Shown here one piece after another: positions 33,939-44,200 of a DNA stretch of 64,000 nt. Origin of the DNA: Mayamaea pseudoterrestris (lineage: Eukaryota; Bacillariophyta; Bacillariophyceae; Sellaphorales; Sellaphoraceae). The DNA is taken from the NCBI GenBank assembly GCA_027923505.1, contig BROI01000013.1:434001-498000 (forward strand), in the 5' to 3' direction. Position 1 is the first letter of the stretch. Every line of letters begins with the position of its first letter. A program made the translations under genes and the position numbers. The notes below the pieces were generated by a model, which saw nothing but the letters and a program-made list of their open reading frames with translations, was not told where the DNA came from and searched no databases.

Positions 33939-35624
33939 ATGATGTCTGCGGAAGCTGCTGCCAATCAAGCGAGAGAGCGCTGGTCAGATGAACCTATCTT
34001 AGCGAGCACCGATGGCTTTCTTCCGCCCGCCGAACCCCCTACGATGACAGAGTTGCCACCTCTGGGCCATGATGACGGTGAGAACGGCGACGACGCCAAA
34101 GATGTCTCTCAACCCGAAACCAGCAACAAACGGAAACTATCCGAGCAAGAACCCGAGTCTCAAGGAAATGACAATGATGACGATAACGAGAATGTCCAAG
34201 TGTATGCGAAGAAGGAGCGTGCCTACTACGACGAGACCGAAAGCAGTTCTCCCGGTCCGTACCCAAAGCATGTCCTTGTTCCGGCAGCGGATCATACCAA
34301 GGAAGACTTGATTGAGCCTCTTGACCATCATCATCACCATCATATTCAGCCAGCCGCCTTCTCTCCACCTGAGAAAATGGGTCAGAATGTGCTCACTCCT
34401 GACAGTGGGGGTCGCAGCAGAGGGGACTCAGGCTACCGCGGTGAATGGGGAGCTGAAGCTCCTCCCATTTACCCAAGGCACCAGCCGTATCATCATGACG
34501 TGTATCGAGCTCCTTCATACAATCCTGACATGGAGTACGGTCGTCCGGTAAACAATTATGGGGGTCATCCGCATCAACAGCAGTATGGCCGTGCCCCGGA
34601 AGTTCGAGGCGAAAGCCGCCCGCCTCGTCGTTGGGCCTGTGACTACTGCAACGTTGCCACGTTTCTGAGCTACGAAGAAGCGTGCGCGCACGAAGAAGAC
34701 TGTGCTCGGCGTCATCATGATCCGTATGGTCGCCCGCCGCCGCGACCGCCAGTGGAGAGCTACCATCGCCCGCCGCCTCCCACTCATCATTCTGGCGGAC
34801 TAGGTGCGCTGTATCATGCAACACAAGAGGTAGTCACCCCACCGACGCCACACCTTAACCAGCACAGTCCATGGAACACCCGAGGGCCACCACTCCCTGT
34901 GCTTCCTCACGAGCAGAACTATTACGCTCACGGAGGATACTACGAGCGACATGATGAGCCCATTGCCTTCCACCACGAGTATCCCTCGTATCCCCCGGCG
35001 CCCCACGGACACGGTCATCACAATGGACCATCATTCTACCAGAAGCGCATGCTGCTGGCTTTGGCTACTGACAAAGAGTCGCTCTCGGATCGCCAGTGCT
35101 ACGTGCGCTCCGAAATGGTCGAAATCTTTGCTGCAAGCGACAAGGAGGTCGCTGCGCGTCATTCAAAGGGAGCGCAAAAGCTTGTCATTGGCCAAGTTGG
35201 AATAAGGTAAGTCTTCTCAACTTTGCCTCCATTCATATTATGAGACTGTCTTTTCTCATTCTTCTTTTCTTCTCTCCGTAGATGCGTTCATTGCAGTCAC
35301 CTTCGCCCACGCGACCGAGCCGAGCGAGCGGTCTGTTACCCATCGTCGATCAGTCGCATCTATCAGACAGTTGCAGACATGCAGCGCTTCCATTTTGAGC
35401 AGTGTCGCGAAATTCCCGAGCATGTCCGCCAATATTACCGAAAGCTCAAGACAACTCGCCCCCGTGGAGTGGGCTCTCCCCAAACGTACTGGGTGTCCAG
35501 CGCCCAGCTGATGGGATTAGTCGATACTGAAGGCGGCATTCGATTCGATACAGAGGCTTCCAAGGAACAAGCGGCACAATACAGCCAAAACCCTCCGGCA
35601 GCCTTGTCAATTAGCACCCCCTAG
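33939..35624 (+). CDS. Diatom-type zinc-finger protein with C-terminal cysteine domain, two exons
   Basis: Exon 1 (33939-35206) and exon 2 (35282-35624) are joined over a 75-bp intron (AG|GTAAGT to CCGTAG), giving 536 residues. The first 190 residues are acidic, His- and Pro-rich and look disordered. Next comes a CxxC...HxxxxC finger, WACDYCNVATF...CAHEEDC (about residues 227-250), then another disordered stretch. The C-terminal domain starts at RMLLALATDKESLSDRQC, continues through the exon joint as GQVGIRCVHCSHL and ends GLVDTEGGIRF. I have seen this finger and this C-terminal domain mainly in diatom and other stramenopile proteins, often in many copies per genome; function unknown, with nuclear regulation a guess. 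Without exon 2 the conserved domain would be lost. Confidence 0.85.
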
Positions 35625-36123
35625 AATTTCACATCCGGATATAATGTGCCGGTTGAAATGTATGTAAATTGTCTTCATACTCAGATTATCCTACTATTTA
35701 AACGAAACGATTATTATTATCGGCGATGTGTTGACTATTACTAGTAATGTTTTCGATAGCTGTTTGCGTCTTATTATCGTTAGCTACAGTTTTAAGTTGA
35801 GCGAACGCGCAAACTCGACGCGCCGCAGTATCTCGACTAAAGTGCACCTTTGCACTTTATCCCCTTCAACCTAGCATACACTTTTTGAATGGAGCAAAGG
35901 CATTTTCCTTCATAAGTAATAACTGCAAAAGGCGAGTCCGGCAAACAAAAGCTTACTAATAACTATCAATGTGATCCACTCACAGCTCGATAGCTGAAAC
36001 AACGCCCTGAATTTTGAATCTCCTGAAAAGTAAAATAGCTAACACGCCCAGCATAAACATAAATCCCAATCTTCCTTCAATCACTCTCGCCATAATAAAC
36101 GTTCGTATCTCTAATCAGATGGT
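35625..36123. other. Convergent 3' intergenic region
   Basis: About 500 bp between two converging genes. A perfect stem AAAGTGCA-CCTT-TGCACTTT lies at 35839-35858 and could serve as a 3'-end or termination element for either strand. No gene seen. Confidence 0.5.
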
Positions 36124-36402
36124 TTACTCCTCCTTGGTCTCCGCCTCGCCAGCATCAGCATCGGCAGGAGCAGGAGGAGCAGCAGCAACTTCTTCCTGCT
36201 CAGCTGGAGCAGCAGCGGCAGCTTCCTTGGTCTTCTTGCCCTTGGCTGCCTTGGCAGCCTTGGGAGCGGCAGCAGCCTTTTCCTTCGCTGGAGCTGCGGC
36301 AGCCTTCTTGGCCTTGGGAGCGGCAGCTGCTTTCTTAGGAGCCGCCTTCTTGAGTGGACTGGGAGCAGGAAGTCCGGCAGCGGCACGACGAGTCTGAACC
36401 AT
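36124..36402 (-). CDS. Lys/Ala-rich histone H1-like small protein
   Basis: This 92-residue protein starts at the ATG at 36402 (MVQTRRAAAGLPAPSPLKK). The open frame reaches farther upstream but without plausible content. The middle is Ala/Lys/Pro-rich with PKAKKAAAAPAKEK-type repeats like the tail of histone H1; the last 25 residues are acidic (DADAGEAETKEE). There is no winged-helix domain, so it resembles the globular-domain-less H1 proteins of some protists. Chromatin binding is inferred from composition only. Composition bias alone could also fit a nucleolar or ribosome-associated protein. Confidence 0.7.
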   Translation of the reverse strand: MVQTRRAAAGLPAPSPLKKAAPKKAAAAPKAKKAAAAPAKEKAAAAPKAAKAAKGKKTKEAAAAAPAEQEEVAAAPPAPADADAGEAETKEE

Positions 36403-36746
36403 GTTGCAAAAGTAGAGAGTAGTGATGAGCGAAAGAGTGCTGAAAAGGGTGTGGTCTACTACAGCAGGCAGCAGACGGATCCAGTCGAATGTCAGTCGAG
36501 GTGTTCTGATGATTGCCGATCCAACGCGTGCAGCGCCGCGCGTCTTTGCTGTGTCCGCTTGGCAGCTGGCTCGGGATTCCGTTTCCGCGCCAAAAATATC
36601 CCGAATGCTAAGTGGGTTGAGTCTTGTCATTGGAGCGCGTTGCGGTAATATTTCAAGCCGAAACGGAACGCTCCAAGTTTAGGTTGGTCGTGTGTTAGGA
36701 GCAAGATAGTACTGCTAATAATAGCGATCGCACAACAACTAATGCA
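36403..36746. promoter_or_regulatory. Divergent intergenic region
   Basis: About 340 bp between the H1-like gene (minus) and a small plus-strand ORF. No TATA box or other element is clear. Confidence 0.4.
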
Positions 36747-37004
36747 ATGATTGCCTCCCGGTTCCCAAATGCTATCGAAAGCGCTTCGTCGAGCATCGCG
36801 ACATCCTCGAGCCACGTGAATTTGCAGTCATCTTTGATGCATGAACCAACTGAAGCAACGGGCAAAGCCACCACGACCGATAGTCTCTTTGAAAAGCTCA
36901 GGAAGCTTGAATCGCAGTGGGCAACACAGCGCGTTATATTTGCCGATGACCAGAGAAGTGCAACATCGTCATTGTCTGATAGCGACGATAATTACGCATC
37001 GTAA
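36747..37004 (+). CDS. Small Ser-rich protein, hypothetical
   Basis: 85 codons from an ATG. The protein is rich in Ser and Thr, has a short amphipathic stretch SLFEKLRKLESQWATQR (about residues 46-62) and an acidic serine end SSLSDSDDNYAS that looks like a kinase CK2 target. The composition looks like a real protein more than chance, but I recognise no family, and it could be a chance ORF. Confidence 0.4.
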   Translation: MIASRFPNAIESASSSIATSSSHVNLQSSLMHEPTEATGKATTTDSLFEKLRKLESQWATQRVIFADDQRSATSSLSDSDDNYAS

Positions 37005-37783
37005 TGACGACGGCGCGATGTCTAAGGTTTAAAGCCGATTGCCAAACCAACACTGTCAGTGTCGAATTATGGACGATGTAAAAGAAAGCCTAATACGTTG
37101 ATGCAGTCCAAACAAAGTAAAGACCAAAATAAATAAACTGGTTCGCAATAACTTGACATCTATACTTCTTGTGTGTGCACCCTCTTTGTGTTTGTATAAT
37201 CTCTTCAGATGTTAGATGAGCACAGAGCGAAGAGCGCGAACGAAAAAACTTTTCACAGGAACATGACCATGAGCTTTCAACCACGCAAAAACGTATCAGT
37301 AGCAATTGATCAGCGTTCGCACTGATTGCCCGATAAAGGGATGATCTGCCGCTCCAAATTTGACGCAATAGATCAGGGAAGCAAGCTTGTCCCTGCAGGA
37401 CGAGTGAGTAAATGACAACAAAATATTGCGCGAAAACAAACGTATCAATTTCACGCGTTTGTGGATTTGAGCCACGTGAGTAGCAAAACTGGCTTTCCTG
37501 CATATTAAGTGGCGGAGTAGTGCCCATTACTCGTCGCGCGCATAGACACTGATCAAAGTCAACCATGTAGATTTAGCTTGGACTGGTTCAAAACATGTTT
37601 ACAGTCCATGCGATTATCCTCTAACTGCGAACTTTACGTCGGGAACATGTTAAGTTCAGTTCATCACGTTTCATACTGATAGTTAGATTCGGTCACGCAT
37701 GTCGCTTCGGTTCTGTCCTTCCGGATCGAAAATGGAAACTCGCACGCAACGACCACTCTTTCCAAGTCAAAACGTGTGCTACC
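37005..37783. other. Intergenic region with an unsupported minus-strand ORF
   Basis: About 780 bp. The only long frame is minus 37090-37566 (158 codons), Cys- and Phe-rich without any recognisable domain; I treat it as chance. The right end should hold the promoter of the DinB-like gene. Confidence 0.5.
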
Positions 37784-38371
37784 ATGTCGGCAATTGCCAC
37801 TCTTCGAGCTGTATGCAATTCAAACAGAGGCATCTTGAGTCAGAAGATGGAATTGATCGATGCGCTAGTTAACAAATTTGGTCAGGAGCAAGCCACGACC
37901 GTCTACAACCGTCAGTGCACCGTCGTCAAAGCTTCCATTGGACAGCATGTGCGCCACAGTCTCGACCATATAGATCGAGCTGTCTCTGCTGCAAGGATTG
38001 ATAGTGCTTCGAAATTGATTCGTTATGATTTACGCCATCGAGGTGGTGTAGATGAGTCGGACTTGCGAGCTGCAAAGGACCGCATCGAAGGCGTCGACAT
38101 GGCATTACAAGAGATCATGATGGAAGACTTTGGGGAACAGCGTATCCCTGTTTTTGACCCGGTCGATGCTTGTTTCATGCTCTCTGGGGATGATGCTACC
38201 GAATTTATTTTGCCGAGCTCGGTGGCGCGAGAATTGGCCTTTGCCGCGCACCATGCCATTCACCACTTGGCTTTGTTGCGAATTATTTCCGAAACAGACG
38301 CAGTACGACTAGAATTGCCTCCGGACTTTGGAAAGGCACCAAGCACTCTCAACTTTGTAAAGGACCAGTAG
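37784..38371 (+). CDS. DinB-superfamily-like protein
   Basis: The 195-residue protein resembles bacterial DinB-fold (four-helix, metal-binding) proteins. The clearest part is the C-terminal AFAAHHAIHHLALLRII followed by LPPDFGKAPSTL, matching the HHAIHH...FGxAPST signature of one bacterial DinB-like group. An N-terminal His in GQHVRHSLDH could supply a third metal ligand. Some members of the fold are thiol-dependent transferases; the reaction here cannot be read. There is no organelle signal I trust. Likely bacterial ancestry, given the family distribution known to me. Confidence 0.7.
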   Translation: MSAIATLRAVCNSNRGILSQKMELIDALVNKFGQEQATTVYNRQCTVVKASIGQHVRHSLDHIDRAVSAARIDSASKLIRYDLRHRGGVDESDLRAAKDRIEGVDMALQEIMMEDFGEQRIPVFDPVDACFMLSGDDATEFILPSSVARELAFAAHHAIHHLALLRIISETDAVRLELPPDFGKAPSTLNFVKDQ

Positions 38372-38756
38372 ATGTGTGCGAGCGCTGTTGCTGTCGGTAA
38401 ATGAAGAGATACAAATACTTTACACGTGGCTCATGCGCACATTTCCACGACTTGCTTCGTGTAAGGCCGTAGAATGACCGGATTGTGACTAACAAACATC
38501 TGTGAAAAAATTTTGTTTGAAGTATTGAGACGAGCCATGTTATCAAATGTTAATGTGGGCATCGTGTGGCATAACGCAACACGGAGTAACTCTCCGCGAC
38601 GTCAACACTCTCCGACCAGCGTCATGCGCATGCCTTGAACCAGCATTCTCGATGCAAAGAGTATCATTGTTGCAGCATGAACCTATGCATACGCACAATT
38701 TGAAGGTGATTCATCGCTATTGCGCGAAGGTTACTCGGAGCCATTAGCGAACCAGA
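38372..38756. other. Intergenic region
   Basis: About 385 bp between the DinB-like gene and a small hypothetical ORF. I see no gene or clear element in it. Confidence 0.4.
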
Positions 38757-39131
38757 ATGACAACCGGCAGTGAAACAATTGTTAATAGCGGCGAGTGTCG
38801 ACCGTACTGCGATATGCAGCAGAACGGACCACGAGAAGTATGTACAGTTAAAGCTGATCCATTGTTTCCATACGTGACGACGAAGGAGTTTCGAACAATT
38901 TCACTTGATTCACAAATAACTTGCCACCCCATCTTTGGCCATAGCAATGCTCCTTGCGACGAACGCGGCTGCTCCGAGGATGAAGGTGGTCGCTACAGCA
39001 CAGGAGACGGAACAGATATGCTGATTCAAATGCACCCATGGCATGTCCGTGCAAAGGCGTCGTCTAGAACTCGCGGAACTGGGTATGAAACTGGACGAGA
39101 AGACAATGAGACGAGGGACCCACCAATTTAG
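38757..39131 (+). CDS. Small Cys-containing protein, hypothetical
   Basis: 124 codons from an ATG. The peptide has six scattered cysteines, two of them as CDERGC, and a polar Arg/Gly/Asp-rich end. No domain is recognised. It converges on the secreted-protein gene 68 bp away. The codon choice is unremarkable. It may be chance. Confidence 0.35.
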   Translation: MTTGSETIVNSGECRPYCDMQQNGPREVCTVKADPLFPYVTTKEFRTISLDSQITCHPIFGHSNAPCDERGCSEDEGGRYSTGDGTDMLIQMHPWHVRAKASSRTRGTGYETGREDNETRDPPI

Positions 39132-39199
39132 AGGAAAAATGATCGATGAATTATGAGCAACGGCTGTACTATTGTTTCATTGTATTGATATCAGACTAT

Positions 39200-40846
39200 T
39201 TATAATTCGACATTTACGCGTAGTTTCGGTTGTATGCGTAGCAATGGAGGCCGGACTCCACCAAACTGTGCTATAACTTGTGGATCGTCCGCATCGTTGT
39301 GAACACCAAACGTAATACTATTGCCACCTGGTAGATTGTATCCGGCATAGCCTTGCAATGACCCAAATCCATCAGGGCGAACGACCGCTACTACGTCAAG
39401 ACCAAAGTCAATGGCGCGCGTTGAAGGTTTTCGTTCCCGGTTGACAACTTTGCTGACTTGCTGCGTTCGCTTAATTTTTGCTTGGGGGCTGTCGGGAAAT
39501 GATGTCATTACGTCGTTCAGCCTCGCGGACATCTCTCGCACAGCTTTCTCCTTAGTAAGTCCCAAAACTGGTACCTGCAAGTCTTCCGCTATACTTTCGA
39601 ATTGATAACTCTCTGTGCGCATAGCTGCAGCGTTAGTATCCATGGCGGATTCGCTGGGCTCGTTGACGGTTCGCAGTAGCTGCTTCTCCAGACGTTTAAT
39701 GGTGGCCTTTTCGAGGTTGCTGATCTGGGAACCATAGAGTTCTTCCACTGCCGAGTCAAGTAGCGACTGAAGCTGCGATCTCATCTCAAGTCGATATGCC
39801 GAAACAAGGGGCAAGCCCGCTGCAGGCAATGTTTCGGCGTCAAACGAACCCAACACGCGCTTACGCAAACCTTCCGCTTCTTTGCCAAACCCATCGACCC
39901 AAAGACCTCGGGCAACGCGAGACTTCCAGGAAGCAATGCGAGCTCTTGCAACACGTGACTGCTTTTGATACGCATTGCCTACTTGCACAAAGGCTTGGGC
40001 AATGTGAGGAGTGTCCAAGGCCAAGGCGGCGACGCCAGATTCCCGTACTTGCGACAATTTTTGGTTTAACATCGATCCAATCGCCTCAGACGATCTCTCA
40101 GACGACCGAGCAGCCTCGGTAGCAAGAGATAGAATCTGATAAAGCAAATAGGTTTTAAAAGGAAGGGATGAGATGACAAACGGTGTAGCCGTTCTCTGCT
40201 GTCGACGCGATGCATGACGTACCGAGTCTGCGTCTCCAGCGGAAGCGACAGAGCGTATCTGTAGGTCGTAAGCATCTTCAAAGGACAAAGATCCCTTCTT
40301 TTCGACTGCGGAAGCTTTGTATAATGCTTTAACATCTCTTTCAACCGACTCGGCAACCTTATCCTTGTCACCATCGGCGACTTCCACCAACCCAATAATC
40401 AACGTTTGCTTGCTTTCGTCAGACTCAGTCAACTTAATTCTGGATCTAAACAGAGCAGTCAACGTACGAGCATGTCTGGAATTCTGAAGCCCAGCTTCGA
40501 CGTCTCCCATGGTTACACCGTCAACAAGAAGGGCGCCAGAAACCAAACTGCAAAGTGCTAGGGACGTGCGATCATCCTGCGAGGTGCCGCCAAGAGTAGA
40601 TCCGCGACAGTATAAAACAATTCCAGAGGCAGTTTCTTCCGCGGAAAGCACCGAGCTTACTTCCGATTCGTCGTTATTTAGCGCAGAAGGAGTTCCTGGG
40701 CTGGAAATGACAGTAACGATGCTAGTCGTTTGAGACGGCAGGGCTCCGACGTTTTGAAGACCAGCCGCCACTGTATCTATCAACGAGATACGTGCTAACG
40801 ACGGCTGTACACAGAGCAGTGCTAGCAGCAGAGTAGAGACATTCAT
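39200..40846 (-). CDS. Secreted or ER-lumen protein of unknown function
   Basis: The ATG at 40846 gives 548 residues starting with a clear signal peptide, MNVSTLLLALLCVQPSLA. No Phe follows the cleavage site, so plastid entry is not indicated. The body is rich in helices, with long Ala/Ser/Arg stretches (about residues 225-350) and a coiled-coil-like NLEKATIKRLEKQLL. The C-terminal 70 residues look beta-rich (DFGLDVVAVVRPDGFGSLQGYAGYN). The segment TLTALFRSRIKL then KQTLIIGLVEVADGD faintly recalls the membrane-shaping GTPase family Sey1/RHD3, but there is no P-loop, so I do not assign it. Probably conserved among diatoms. Confidence 0.75.
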   Translation of the reverse strand: MNVSTLLLALLCVQPSLARISLIDTVAAGLQNVGALPSQTTSIVTVISSPGTPSALNNDESEVSSVLSAEETASGIVLYCRGSTLGGTSQDDRTSLALCSLVSGALLVDGVTMGDVEAGLQNSRHARTLTALFRSRIKLTESDESKQTLIIGLVEVADGDKDKVAESVERDVKALYKASAVEKKGSLSFEDAYDLQIRSVASAGDADSVRHASRRQQRTATPFVISSLPFKTYLLYQILSLATEAARSSERSSEAIGSMLNQKLSQVRESGVAALALDTPHIAQAFVQVGNAYQKQSRVARARIASWKSRVARGLWVDGFGKEAEGLRKRVLGSFDAETLPAAGLPLVSAYRLEMRSQLQSLLDSAVEELYGSQISNLEKATIKRLEKQLLRTVNEPSESAMDTNAAAMRTESYQFESIAEDLQVPVLGLTKEKAVREMSARLNDVMTSFPDSPQAKIKRTQQVSKVVNRERKPSTRAIDFGLDVVAVVRPDGFGSLQGYAGYNLPGGNSITFGVHNDADDPQVIAQFGGVRPPLLRIQPKLRVNVEL

Positions 40847-41250
40847 TATTCCTGTCGTCTGCAATTGTATTTAACTCGGATATGCGAGCGACGCAATCCT
40901 TCCAATTGATGGCCATGGTCGCGTGCGTCGTGGAGAAGTTGCGCGCAAAGTGGACTCTAAGCATGTAAGTACATTGTGATAACACTAAAGTCAATAGTAA
41001 GTTTTCGTTTCTCGAATAGGTTCGGGACAATAAATATTGCTGACGTATTTGTGACGGAAACACTTAGGATCCGAAACCTTGCGACCATCATGAAGTCGTC
41101 GCGGCGCTGCAGCTTATGACGCAACGAGAGACCCTTGTCATTCACAGCATTGTCGTGCTCAAAACAATCCGAAACCAAAAACGGCCATCAACAATAGATC
41201 TTCATGTCTAGTACTACTAAAAGAGTTTGATTTTTGTCAATTCTCGTGCG
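40847..41250. promoter_or_regulatory. Divergent intergenic region
   Basis: About 400 bp between the secreted-protein gene (minus) and the large HSA/SANT gene (plus). Minus-strand ORFs at 40722-41063 and 40957-41178 are shadows without content. No clear element. Confidence 0.4.
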
Positions 41251-44200
41251 ATGGCTGGCCCATCACGGAACAAGAGAAAGAGGACGGAGGCGCCCGCCGG
41301 CGACGCGCTCGAGAGGGGACGCGGTGCGATAGGTTCTGAGCCTATGCCCAAGGTGGCACGGACAGACAACACAAAAACTAATCTACCAGTTGAAACTTTA
41401 GGTTCAGTTACCGATGATCCAACAGTTCCTGATGACAAAGAGACTGTTTTGCAAATTCAAAACAATTTACACGACGGGAATGATCATGCGGAGGCTGAAG
41501 AACCAACACTGTCATTGGTAGAGCAGAATATAATCGAGACTGGAGCTACAGTGCCAAATACGCGGCATAGTGAGGAGTCGGGCGCCACATCCTCAATAAA
41601 CGATGAGGGCGTTTTTTCCGAGTTTATATCTCCGGTGAGGAAAACCTCCATACAAGATGTATTAGATCATCGAAAGCTTCTACTTTGCCGCTTGCGCCAG
41701 GCAAAATCTTCGACTCAAAAGCGAAAAATGCTCATTTTTCAAAGCCAACCGTCGAAAATACAAGAGACGGACACGCAAGAGATGGCGGAATATCACGAGA
41801 TGGCTCGTGTTGCCACTGCAATAGCAAGGAAGCAGACTAAAACTGAAGTTGCTGCTCCGAGCGAGCAAAAGCGAAACGCTTTACGTAGGGGGAGTGGCGT
41901 TGGCAAAAAGATGAATGCTGCTATATCGTCCTTAATGTCCGGCTCAACGGCGACCGAAACGCCACACAGCACGTCCGCAAGCCACCCTGTAACAACAATT
42001 CCGGTTGCAGCCGCCTCTGTCGCTCTTCCTGGCCAAGTGATGGAACCGAGTGGAGCGCTGGCTGACGCTGACAAATATCCATCTGCACCAGTGCCGCTAA
42101 ACAGTAAACGCACCGGAGCTTCACAGAGTGATAAGTCGCCACTTCGACCCGCATCAACCGCGTCAGGCTCGTCTCGGCCCAGCATGTATTGCCCGGAAAC
42201 TACAAACTTGCGCGACAGAAAGAAACTTTTAGAGCGACGACTGTCGTCTAAAATTTTAGAAAGGCATCAACGAATTCAAATTACTAAAAAGAAAGTTGAA
42301 GGTAATTTGGACTCGCTTTCGCTCTCCTCGCAGTTGACGCCTTCTCGGAAAGGAGAATTGCTATCAAAATCTTTGATTGCTACAGCAGTACGCGGCCCAA
42401 GACTAGCGACACATTTGCCTTGCCGACGCGTCACTCACTGGGATAGCGTGCTTGACGAAATGAAATGGCTTGCGACCGACTTTATTGAGGAACGTGAATG
42501 GAAACGATGCGCATCAATGTGTTTAAGTGAGTCGCTGGTCGTTGAGCGTCAAAATGCGATCGGGCGCACCTCAAGCGAGGCCGCAGGTAGGCCTGTCACG
42601 GCGGAAAAGCCGGTGGCGAATTTGTTGTCAACAAACTCTATTTCAGTAAGCTGCATGATAGACGATGCTGTCTCTGATGATTTGAAATCCACTATATACT
42701 ACGACGAAACCGCACTTGACTGTTCTGCAGGACGAGGTGTCGCTAAAGTACTCTCTGGTATGGTCGTCAAGTTGGCTTCCGTCGTGCCGAGGTATCCGAA
42801 ACCCGTGGCTGAATACATTCGAAACAGCGATTCTCAACGAAATACGTCTGACTGCCCTTCAAATCTAGCGCTTGGCGGAGCTTCCGATCCAACAATTTTA
42901 CCGTCTCCCACCACGCCCACTGCTCATGTTGGCAAGTCGGCGATGTTCGAAAAGATGTCGCACATGGTTGATAATATTACGTCAGACGTCACCAAATCTA
43001 GAGTGAAGAGTAATCTGTTACAGCTTGACCGACTACCCATTACACTTTCGCAGGCGCAGCTGGAAACCTTGGAAGCTATAGAAACCCAATGGAGAACAAC
43101 CCGATGCGGTGTTCAGCTGGGTGGGCCAACATCCTCTGGAAAGACTGTGCTGGTTAGTACCATTATTGGCATGAATAAATCATTTGGGCCTCAACTGATT
43201 CTCTGCAATGCCTCGAGCATGGTACGTACCCGTTGTTCTCGATCCGCCGACATTTTTGGGTCTCGCTAATTTGCTGTTCTTACGAACAGATAAGATGGAT
43301 GCATGAGATTAAACGGTTGACGGATGTCCGCATTCAATCTGTTGGAGGCTCGCCAAGATCTTTATCTCGAGAAGAATTTAACCCCAATGATGTTGTTGTC
43401 GGTGATTTCGCGCTGCTTTCGAAGCTGTCGGATGAGACTTTGGCGACATTTTACTCCATTGTCATCGATTTGCGATTTCCATGTGGCTATGGCGCTGCAA
43501 AATTGAGAAATCATGCGAATTGGGGAGGCGCATCTGGGCAGCTAAGCACCTATAGCGGCGTACATCCACCAGCAGAGCTTATTTCGACGCGCTGGTGGAC
43601 TCGATTGGCCAACGTTACTTGCCATAATCGCATGTTAATCGACTACCCCGTCCCTTGCATGTCACATAACTACATCAACGCAGAAGTGAAGAATCGGCAG
43701 ACGGCAGAAATACTTGCGTTGCGTACTATGTTCATTCTTGGGTTAGCTGAGCTTCAACTACCAGGCTATTCAATGGCGAAGTCTGTGCTTGCTTGGGCTC
43801 GATGGCGAGTAAGGAATTTGGATGGCGTTGTACCTAACTTAAATCGAGTCTGGACACACTTGTCGGACTTGTTAAATTTGCTATGGTGTAATATCCAGAA
43901 CGGGTCGGGTGAGCGCTTAGAGAAGGATTGGGATGTCCGCTTATGCGCTTTGACCGGAGTGCAACGGGTAGCGTACGATCGTGGATGTCATGAACTTCGG
44001 ACTATTTTGTCTTTGTCAACAAAATTGGTTACAAGCGAAAGTTTGCCACAAAATGACTCGTTCGCACCATTATCGGAAGCTCTACTCCATTTGCGCCGAC
44101 TATGCGTGTTCGCGGATATTTCTAATATCTTGGATGGTGGTTGCTCGCTGAGCTTGCATGGAAGTCCGTCGCAACCTGATATCGAGCTTGCCGCTCGAAT

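Noticed and set aside
37440-37520. Possible tRNA on the minus strand (GGCTCAAATCC with a GTGG/CCAC stem)
   Set aside because: No acceptor stem or anticodon arm could be fitted around it.
37090-37566. Minus-strand ORF of 158 codons
   Set aside because: No domain, a Cys/Phe/Gln-rich chance-like composition and no supporting context.
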